From contig JAMCYN010000092.1 in assembly GCA_023474015.1 (NCBI GenBank), positions 62,001 to 126,000 of the forward strand: a DNA stretch of 64,000 nt. The letters are read 5' to 3'. The position numbers and the translations under genes are program-made. Under the pieces are notes generated by a model that did not search any database, was not told the DNA's origin, and saw nothing but the letters and a program-made list of their open reading frames with translations. This document shows positions 59,401 through 64,000 of this stretch, piece by piece. Source of the DNA: Armatimonadota bacterium. Its GTDB lineage: Bacteria; Armatimonadota; UBA5829. The number at the start of each line of letters is the position of its first letter. Position 1 is the first letter of the stretch.

Positions 59401-60290
59401 TGCTCTCGCTTATCAGCACGTCAAGCCTCATCAACTTCACCGATGCCGACATGGACTTCGCTCATAAGCTGGGGCTTGCCGTTTCCCTGGCGCTCGACAA
59501 CTCGCGCCTATATGAAGCCGAACACGAAGCGAAACTGGACGCGGAAGTGGCCAGGCAGTTGCTGGTGGAAGATCACAGTATGCTCCAGCGGGCGCTTCTC
59601 CCCGGTGAACCGCACATTACGTCAGGATATCAGTTGGCTACCAGGTTCGTCCCCGGCGCTATCGGTAAGCAAGTCGGCGGCGACTTCTATGATGTGTTCG
59701 AGACAGAAGATGGCAAAACCGCCATACTGATAGGTGACGTCTCGGGCAAAGGGGTAGAGTCGGCATCAATGGCCGCCGCGACTCGCAGTACTGTCCGCGC
59801 ATTTGCCTACGACCTCGGCGATCCGGCACAGGCGCTAAACCACACGAACGTCGTCATAAGCAAGGGCCCTACTTACGAACATTTCGCAACAGCATTCCTC
59901 GCAGTGCTGGACCCGGCCATGGGTCGGTTCACCTACTCAAGCGCCGGTCACCCTCCGGCGATGGTCCGCAGGGCAGGCGGTAGTGTTGATTTGCTGGACA
60001 ACGGCTCGTTTCCGATTGGAATAACAGGTGACGTTGAGTATACTCTACACGAGTCGCATCTGGCTGACGGCGACCAGCTTGTTGTCTATACCGACGGCAT
60101 TAGTGAAGCGCGCAAGGGGCAGATATTGTTCGATATGGAGGGAATACAGGAAACCTTGGTTAAGTGCCGCAATCGTTCGCCGGACGACACCCTGGAAGCG
60201 CTGTTTGCGGCCGCATTGGACTTCAGTGGGGGACACCTTGCGGACGATGCCGCCGTGGTCATCATAGAGCGGAGTAAGGAGAAACTCTAG
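56442..60290 (+). CDS. CheB-CheR-PAS-GAF-PP2C (SpoIIE) fusion protein
   Basis: A 1282-residue cytoplasmic protein. Order: CheB methylesterase (about 30-215; S38 in GGSAGG, H65 in IQHLD, D157 in GMGTDGTLG); CheR methyltransferase (about 230-495; GVTKFFRDPEAFEYL, APACSTGEEAYSLA); an alpha-helical linker; a Glu/Leu coiled coil with repeats SANEELQSTNEELQSTNEEL (about 665-740); PAS (about 750-860); GAF (about 870-1025); and a PP2C-type phosphatase (about 1045-1281; GGDFYDVFETEDG, IGDVSGKGVESASMAA). There is no CheB receiver domain and no kinase. CheB-CheR fusions usually end in PAS plus histidine kinase; here a RsbU-like phosphatase takes that place, pointing to partner-switch signalling. Confidence 0.93.
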   Translation: MNQRRQGEKRESFAAPADARPPNNTKDGPSYIVAIGGSAGGLEAFERFFAGIPPNTGMAFVVIQHLDPKHKALMPELLQRSIAMPVREIEDGVNVEQDHIYVIPPNTDLSISDGRLHLGVPSEAHGHRLPIDSFFRSLAAECGDKSIAVIVSGMGTDGTLGLKAIKEASGVVLVESPDSAKFDGMPRSAIGTGQVDYVVPIDELPIELMAYVNHVPRLRKEIARGDSQPPGALQKILRMLTTRTGHDFSLYKKSTLYRRIEKRASLHQIDGISEYAGYVEQSPEEMDALFRELLIGVTKFFRDPEAFEYLRDEVIPDLVKSAARGGSIRVWAPACSTGEEAYSLAILLRECLDRLRPSAGIKIQVFGTDIDERAIKVARKGLFPASIEADVPPERLRGFFTQTESGYVVKKLIRETVVFAPQDLATDPPFTKMDMVSCRNLLIYFSPELQRKVLAIFHYALNPNGILFLGTAEGVGSLEEMFSTIDSKRKLFRRKETPAVRTRLMEIPFRAPFVETPEFDHLEMDATTDVKEALWRTLLERYAPPSVVVTADGGITLISGRTGKYLEPAEGRVNWNVNAMAREGLRLELPGAIHRAVTHRTVVSLQGLNVRTNGDYQKVNVTVSPLVQPGASELFVVTFEDVAPPEAADTTVAGPSDERDERYVGLKTELAYTKERLQSTLEGMESTSEELKSANEELQSTNEELQSTNEELTTSKEELQSLNEELVTLNTELQSKVDDVTALNNDIVNLMNSAQVATIFLDNELRIKRFTPAVVGTFNLRSIDVGRPITDITQNLRYDTIEPDVRDVLDTLAIRELQVESNDGRWFIMRIVPYRTLDNVIDGVVITFSDITQLKDLEAALLKSESLGLALNVIHVAISSSLDFHEVMRAVVVKAAEAIGVELGMISMCEDGQWVVRYVSDEEKLPPGLRFTSEQAPYYALISETTEPTAINDTSADPGVCPEICEEFGMRSILGIPLISGRKLLGVLSLISTSSLINFTDADMDFAHKLGLAVSLALDNSRLYEAEHEAKLDAEVARQLLVEDHSMLQRALLPGEPHITSGYQLATRFVPGAIGKQVGGDFYDVFETEDGKTAILIGDVSGKGVESASMAAATRSTVRAFAYDLGDPAQALNHTNVVISKGPTYEHFATAFLAVLDPAMGRFTYSSAGHPPAMVRRAGGSVDLLDNGSFPIGITGDVEYTLHESHLADGDQLVVYTDGISEARKGQILFDMEGIQETLVKCRNRSPDDTLEALFAAALDFSGGHLADDAAVVIIERSKEKL

Positions 60291-60330
60291 GGTCACGCAG
60301 CCGCATGTCTTCTCCCTGAACGCGACTTTG

Positions 60331-60606
60331 CTACCGACACTTAACGGAAGAGGCAGAAGCAATGAATTGTTCCATCACTCTCATATATGACTTCTTGCAA
60401 ATGCCCCGGCCATTCTCCCAAGACGAGAGAGCCTCCCAAGCCGAAACCGCATAGCGGAAAACTCCGAAGAACTCGGCCACCTGTTCTTGAGACAGTCTGC
60501 GCTCAAGCCTCGCCCTTTTGATGTGGTCGCCTATTGTCTTTGCTTCTTCTGGACAGCCTGCCGGAAGCGGTTTTTGAGCGTGGAGCACTATATGGCAAAA
60601 TGGCAA
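60331..60606 (-). pseudogene. Internally deleted copy of the HTH regulator
   Basis: A 91-residue frame. The first 56 residues match the protein at 47599-48057 almost fully (MPFCHIVLHAQKPLPAGCP; KTIGDHIKRARLERRLSQEQ). It then jumps from ...SAWEAL to SSWENGRGICKKSYMRVMEQ, the matching C-terminal end, so about 55-60 middle residues including the second HTH are gone. The frame is kept, so a one-HTH protein could still be made. Same orientation as the complete copy. Confidence 0.7.
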
Positions 60607-60622
60607 CGCAACATGGCCATTC
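60440..60622. repeat. Direct repeat, right copy (HTH gene 5' half and flank)
   Basis: Right-hand member of the direct repeat whose left copy is at 47890-48075; homology extends upstream of the start codon (GGCAACGCAACATGGC). Confidence 0.75.
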
Positions 60623-60993
60623 CGTCATAAGTATTCTCGGGTTGTTTTGGTTAAATGTTGTTCACTGGTTGTTGATGGGGCGCATGTTGGGCGTGGGAAG
60701 GCGATTCGGGGGTGGCCGATGGGGACCCTGCGAATGAATTCACGGCTGTAGCTACTGCGTGCCATCCAATTCGGTTATTCTCGTAACATGCGGTCACGGC
60801 TCCGGCTGCATGCAACCGAAGCAACAAACGGATTGTACACATACGCTGTCGGTTTTCACGCTTCGGCATCACAACCGAGAAGTTGTTTCCAAAGGCCAAT
60901 CTTCTTCATTCTTGCCTCCTGACGTAGTTCCTATCACTGGAACGGCGGTATGCACGGGGCTACCGATGACAACGAAGCCAAGTTCCCGCAGCA
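60623..60993. other. Intergenic region with a decayed palindrome
   Basis: No supported gene. The one clear element is 60801-60828, which matches 28 of the 36 bases of the perfect palindrome at 52248-52283 with two mismatches. Confidence 0.55.
60801..60828. repeat. Decayed copy of the 36-base palindrome
   Basis: TCCGGCTGCATGCAACCGAA then GCAACAAA: the left outer arm is lost and two bases differ. Confidence 0.7.
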
Positions 60994-61752
60994 TCAAGAA
61001 TCGGGCTTAGCGGCTTTTGTGTACGGCTCTAAACGCAAGCGCGCCTGCTCGAGTACCCTATCAGCGTCCAGATTGAAGTGCTGATTCGCTTTCTGTAGAC
61101 ATAAGCCAAACACGAGGCAAACAAAGCCAATCCACCACGTGGACACGTCGAACAGGGGCCCATTGTTGATCTGCAAAGGCTCTGTGTTAGAAGCCTCCAC
61201 GTACTTGCTCAGCATAACGGGGCTGTTGTGCAGCAGATCGCTATGGTACTTGTATATATTCTGGAAATGAGCTAGTCCGCTTTTCTTCGCTCTATACTCG
61301 GGATTCTTGTCGTACCATTCTGTCGGAACACGCCCTTTCTTAATCCTGTAATTCTCACAGAACTCCTTGACAGGGTCACCATATTGCTGCACATCAGATT
61401 GGGCTTCCGCAATTCGTCCCTTATCTCGCAAGTACTGGAGGCGAGATGCTGCTTGGTGCATAAGATAGCGTTTGCCTAGGTTCTGTGGATCGGTTTCTAT
61501 GAATTGCCAGTCAACAAAAGTCTCAAAGAACGGTCTGATAAGAAGCTCTGCTTCAGGTCCAAAACCTTGTTGGAGTAGACGGCTGAAAGCTCTAAATATT
61601 CTCGTGGTCTTGATGAAGAAAACGACGTAGGCTCCTTTCGCACAAAGCTCGTCTTCCGCGCACGTCAGAGATGTAATGCGTCCCTCCAGCACGGTCGCCG
61701 TTTCTTCGAGCAGATGAAGCACTTCGATTGTGTTGGGATCAAGGCCGCCCAT
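60994..61752 (-). CDS. DUF5677-type protein
   Basis: A 252-residue helical cytoplasmic protein. Motifs are ELLIRPFFETFVDWQFI, RYLMHQAASRLQYLRDKG and YKYHSDLLHNSPVMLSKYV, the pattern of DUF5677 proteins (helical, with conserved R..E and HxxxH-type residues). The role is unknown, and members often occur alone in variable regions. ATG 61752 (GGGCGGCC context) is the natural start. Confidence 0.75.
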   Translation of the reverse strand: MGGLDPNTIEVLHLLEETATVLEGRITSLTCAEDELCAKGAYVVFFIKTTRIFRAFSRLLQQGFGPEAELLIRPFFETFVDWQFIETDPQNLGKRYLMHQAASRLQYLRDKGRIAEAQSDVQQYGDPVKEFCENYRIKKGRVPTEWYDKNPEYRAKKSGLAHFQNIYKYHSDLLHNSPVMLSKYVEASNTEPLQINNGPLFDVSTWWIGFVCLVFGLCLQKANQHFNLDADRVLEQARLRLEPYTKAAKPDS

Positions 61753-61805
61753 TTCATTCTCCCATGCATCCTATTACGTACTAGATGCTGGCTTGTCGCA
61801 TACTG

Positions 61806-62012
61806 CTAATATTCTAAAGCGCCTCCTCCGGCTCCTTCTTTCTTCCCTTCCCGCCTCTCCGCTTTCCGCTCCCCCAGCACCTTCCTCAAGAGCTGACCCG
61901 TATACGACTCCTCCACGTTCCCCACCTGCTCCGGGATGGCGGTGGTGACTATGGTTCCACGCTTGTCTCCGCCCTCGGGGCCGAGGCCGGAGATGTAGTC
62001 GGCACTTTCGGG
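61806..62012 (-). pseudogene. uvrA: 3' remnant of uvrA
   Basis: Read on the minus strand, the frame gives ESADYISGLGPEGGDKRGTI then PEQVGNVEESYTGQLLRKVL and a charged tail to a stop at 61806-61808. It matches the conserved C-terminus of the excision-repair ATPase UvrA (DLGPEGGxxGGxxVxxGxPExV...SYTGxxL). The rest of the gene (about 900 residues) is absent upstream. The 5' limit is approximate. It suggests a past deletion or rearrangement here, or displacement of the tail by a replacement. Confidence 0.75.
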
Positions 62013-62110
62013 ATTTCCGGAGCAGTTATAAGGTTCGACCCGGGACCGGCAGGTCGGTACCGGGGCGTCACATCGTGAAACACGCGACGCCGAAGCTTCG
62101 GGTCAAAAAG

Positions 62111-62220
62111 TAGGGCCGGGCGAAGCATTTGCGGCTGGGATTGCGCGTTGAATCACACCGAGGGGCAAGTGCTTGACTCAAGGCACGATCAGACACCGGG
62201 GCAAATGCTGTCGCCCCTAC
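62111..62220. repeat. Dispersed inverted repeat, copy 2
   Basis: The arms GGGCGAAGCATTTGC and GCAAATGCTGTCGCCC match the copy at 9359-9460; the centres differ. Confidence 0.65.
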
Positions 62221-62221
62221 G

Positions 62222-62267
62222 GCCGGTGCATACACAAGTTTCGGCATTGAAATGCCGAAACACCGGC
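62222..62267. repeat. Hairpin with 10-bp perfect inner stem
   Basis: TTTCGGCATT-GA-AATGCCGAAA (62239-62260) is enclosed by CCGGTG and CACCGG. It lies just after the ywbE stop on the minus strand. Confidence 0.65.
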
Positions 62268-62291
62268 ACGAACACCGAAACAGCGACAGTG

Positions 62292-62486
62292 TTACGCAAC
62301 GATTGCCTGCACGCGTCCGACGCGGCCATCTACCAGCATCACCTTGATGCCATGGGGATGGGATGGGCTTTTGGTGAGGATTCGCGCGACGGCGCCCTCG
62401 CTGTGCAGGCCGGTCGGCTGGTTCTGTTTCTCAATTATCCGCACCCGTTGGCCGGGGCGGATTTCGATTCGTGTTGGCAGGGACAC
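62292..62486 (-). CDS. ywbE: YwbE family protein
   Basis: A 64-residue protein from GTG 62486. The whole length matches YwbE: TRIEIRPGQRVRIIEKQNQP TG then EGAVARILTKSPSHPHGIKV and VDGRVGRVQAI. It has a KOW/OB-like beta fold; the cellular role is unknown. It lies 71 bases downstream of the glutamate dehydrogenase gene on the same strand, with a strong hairpin between. Confidence 0.9.
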   Translation of the reverse strand: MSLPTRIEIRPGQRVRIIEKQNQPTGLHSEGAVARILTKSPSHPHGIKVMLVDGRVGRVQAIVA

Positions 62487-62512
62487 GGCGTTTTGACTCC
62501 ACCTTATATGAC

Positions 62513-62538
62513 CGCCCGGCTCATGGATGAGCCGGGCG
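62513..62538 (-). terminator. Hairpin after the glutamate dehydrogenase gene
   Basis: CGCCCGGCTCAT-GG-ATGAGCCGGGCG is a 12-base-pair stem with a 2-base loop, 20 bases after the stop. No T-run follows, so it may reduce rather than end transcription into ywbE. Confidence 0.6.
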
Positions 62539-62557
62539 AACGGAAATTACATTTGTT

Positions 62558-63745
62558 CTATATCTGTCCACGGTCGCGCATGGACTCGACGACCTCCTCG
62601 ACCGCCAGCGCCTGCGCGGCGAGCCGGTAACTGATACCCTGGCGCTCGACCATCTCACGGACCCGGTCGTATGCGCCGATCAACTGCTTTTCGATCTCGG
62701 CATAGGTCTCACTCTTCTCCGTAAGGCTCCCGGACTTCGCCTGGCGCCACTCGGTATACGACGCGACCACGCCGCCCGCGTTCGCCAGGATATCGGGAAT
62801 CACGCTCACGCCGCGTCCCTGAAGAACGGCGTCGCCCTCCGGCAGGGTCGGGTCGTTCGCCGCCTCGACCACGAGCTTCGCATTCATTCGCGAGGCCACA
62901 TCTCCCGTTATCACGCCCCCGATTGCCGCCGGGACCATCACGTCGACAGGCAGCGTAAGCAGATCATCGCGCGGGATGGTCGGCAGGCCGGCATCAGCCA
63001 GCGAGCTTACAGTCGCCAGATCGGCAATCGGCAGCCCTTTCTCCGAATATACCGCCGCGTCCACATCCGAGATCGCCACGACCCGCGCGCCCCACTCGGA
63101 GAGTATCCTTGCCGTCCAGCAGCCGACATTACCAAACCCCTGCACGGCCACGGTGACGTCCTTAAGGTCCTTGCCCAAAAGCCTCGGGGTCGATTCCCGA
63201 ATGATGGAGGCAACGCCGTAACCGGTCGCCTCTTTGCGACCAGGAAGCCCGCCGATCCGAGGCGGCTTGCCCGTGACGGACTCCAGCACGTGCGTGGCGC
63301 CGTAGATAGTGGCCATGTCTCCGGGGCCGGTGCCTATATCAGGAGCGGGAATATATGTGCCGGAGTCGAGATAGGTCCCGAATACGTGGACGTACTCCGA
63401 GATCAGCGCCCGGCGCACCTCCGGATTGAGGGTCTTGGGATCAATGCAAATGCCCGACTTCCCGCCACCGAACGGTATCCGGACAAGCGCGCATTTGTAG
63501 GTCATCAGCTCCGCAAGCCTGCGGGTTTCCTCGAGGCTTACGTCCATCGCGAGACGGATTCCACCCTTGGCGGGTCCGCGCACCATGCTGTGGAAGACAA
63601 CATAGGCGTCGGCGCGGATTACGCGGCCATCCCACTTTAGGCTGAGGTTGGAATAGTGCTCCTGCTCACTTCTCGACAGAAGCTGCATGGCCTCATCGCC
63701 AACATTCACATACCTCGAAATTTGGTTAAGATCTACTACACTCAC
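62558..63745 (-). CDS. gdhA: Glu/Leu/Phe/Val-type dehydrogenase (glutamate dehydrogenase-like)
   Basis: A 395-residue NAD(P)-dependent enzyme. The N-terminal domain shows FHSMVRGPAKGGIRLAMDVS and KCALVRIPFGGGKSGI (catalytic lysines), then PAPDIGTGPGDMATIYG. The Rossmann domain has VAVQGFGNVGCWTARIL and the conserved EAANDPT. Length and motifs are closest to hexameric glutamate dehydrogenases of about 415 residues; leucine or phenylalanine dehydrogenase cannot be fully excluded. GTG 63745 lies behind AAAGGAG. Confidence 0.93.
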   Translation of the reverse strand: MSVVDLNQISRYVNVGDEAMQLLSRSEQEHYSNLSLKWDGRVIRADAYVVFHSMVRGPAKGGIRLAMDVSLEETRRLAELMTYKCALVRIPFGGGKSGICIDPKTLNPEVRRALISEYVHVFGTYLDSGTYIPAPDIGTGPGDMATIYGATHVLESVTGKPPRIGGLPGRKEATGYGVASIIRESTPRLLGKDLKDVTVAVQGFGNVGCWTARILSEWGARVVAISDVDAAVYSEKGLPIADLATVSSLADAGLPTIPRDDLLTLPVDVMVPAAIGGVITGDVASRMNAKLVVEAANDPTLPEGDAVLQGRGVSVIPDILANAGGVVASYTEWRQAKSGSLTEKSETYAEIEKQLIGAYDRVREMVERQGISYRLAAQALAVEEVVESMRDRGQI

Positions 63746-63925
63746 AGTTCATCTCCTTTGATGATGCCGCGTCGTCGCGGCTGATCAAACCGGCGCTGGG
63801 CGACAGGCGGCCCTCGACGCCCAATGCCATACAGTATTTATTTCGCCAGCGCCTACTTACTGTCCTTCACTTGCTTGCAGAAGGCCTCGGAAACCGCCAT
63901 GTTTACCGGTTTTCACAAAATGCTA

Positions 63926-63955
63926 TTGACACCCGCCGAGTTGGGCCGGTATACT
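63926..63955 (+). promoter_or_regulatory. Sigma-70 promoter near the right edge
   Basis: TTGACA and TATACT are separated by 18 bases. The start would be near 63962, about five bases before the ATG at 63967, so the transcript may be leaderless. Confidence 0.65.
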
Positions 63956-63966
63956 ATTGTTAATCA

Positions 63967-64000
63967 TGAGCACGTCATCCTATCTAATCATACACGGTGG
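63967..64000 (+). CDS. Start of a gene cut by the window edge
   Basis: Only 11 codons are seen (MSTSSYLIIHG). A strong promoter immediately upstream supports it. The LIIHGG-type beginning would fit an isoaspartyl peptidase/asparaginase (LIVHGGAG) or an alpha/beta hydrolase, but this is a guess from very few residues. Confidence 0.4.

Noticed and set aside
1..64000. tRNA, rRNA, CRISPR array, prophage or transposase
   Set aside because: No cloverleaf, rRNA segment, spacer-repeat array, integrase or transposase signature was seen on either strand by reading; a covariance-model search would be needed to exclude small RNAs.

Overview
The window looks like one chromosomal segment of a free-living diderm bacterium with moderately high GC. 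It carries housekeeping genes (aspS, hisS, glyA, rpiB, rarA, alr, uppP, a YebC gene), a type IV pilin-like pseudopilin of the H-X9-DG kind, copper-amine-oxidase-N and YjbH-like secreted proteins, a hopanoid-type epimerase fragment, and many TTG or GTG starts behind good ribosome binding sites. This mix fits Armatimonadota or a similar uncultured lineage. That placement is an inference, and no rRNA or tRNA gene is present to test it. No CRISPR array, phage or transposase gene was seen.

Layout. 0-9.2 kb: 3' end of an hpnA-like epimerase, a pseudopilin, a NarL-type two-component pair, yebC, and an iron operon (DtxR/FeoA fusion, feoB, FeoB-associated protein) behind a promoter that overlaps a DtxR-type palindrome. 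9.5-13.3 kb: OGG1-type glycosylase, FemAB-type ligase, alanine racemase. 13.4-16.9 kb (minus strand): a partner-switch stress operon (DUF948, YtxH, STAS antagonist, anti-sigma, SigB/F-type sigma) followed by an AI-2E family permease. 17-22.7 kb: rarA, a Phd-nucleotidyltransferase-HEPN cluster, aspS, hisS. 22.9-26.2 kb: a sirohaem/Fe-S protein behind a CRP/FNR-type site, a secreted DUF4352-like protein, a PD-(D/E)XK-like protein, an orphan HicB. 26.2-32.5 kb (minus strand): rpiB-glyA-wecA-wecB-AI-2E permease-uppP, a cell-envelope and one-carbon cluster. 32.6-36.8 kb: RRM protein, nitronate monooxygenase-like protein, dGTPase-like protein, zinc-ribbon protein, NagD-like phosphatase.

The accessory part runs from about 36.8 to 62 kb. 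It starts with an arsenic operon (arsR, arsC, an MtrA-like corrinoid protein, ACR3 pump, and a universal-stress-protein fragment). Next is a six-gene energy-converting-hydrogenase-related (Ehr/Hyf-like) membrane complex. Its large subunit has lost the visible NiFe cysteine motif, and its small subunit has lost all four proximal-cluster ligands. After that comes a 12.5 kb block bounded by two direct copies of an HTH gene. It holds a run of secreted or membrane proteins of unknown role and a 1282-residue CheB-CheR-PAS-GAF-PP2C fusion. The PP2C end of that fusion is the natural kind of input for the partner-switch sigma operon at 14.5-16.1 kb, although nothing in the sequence proves the link.

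Intergenic DNA is rich in palindromes. There are two copies of a roughly 150-bp MITE-like element with inverted ends, a family of inverted repeats whose arms are tandem 6-8-bp words, a perfect 36-bp palindrome with a decayed second copy, and other dispersed hairpins. The right end holds a uvrA 3' remnant, ywbE, a glutamate dehydrogenase gene and the first codons of a gene that continues past the window.
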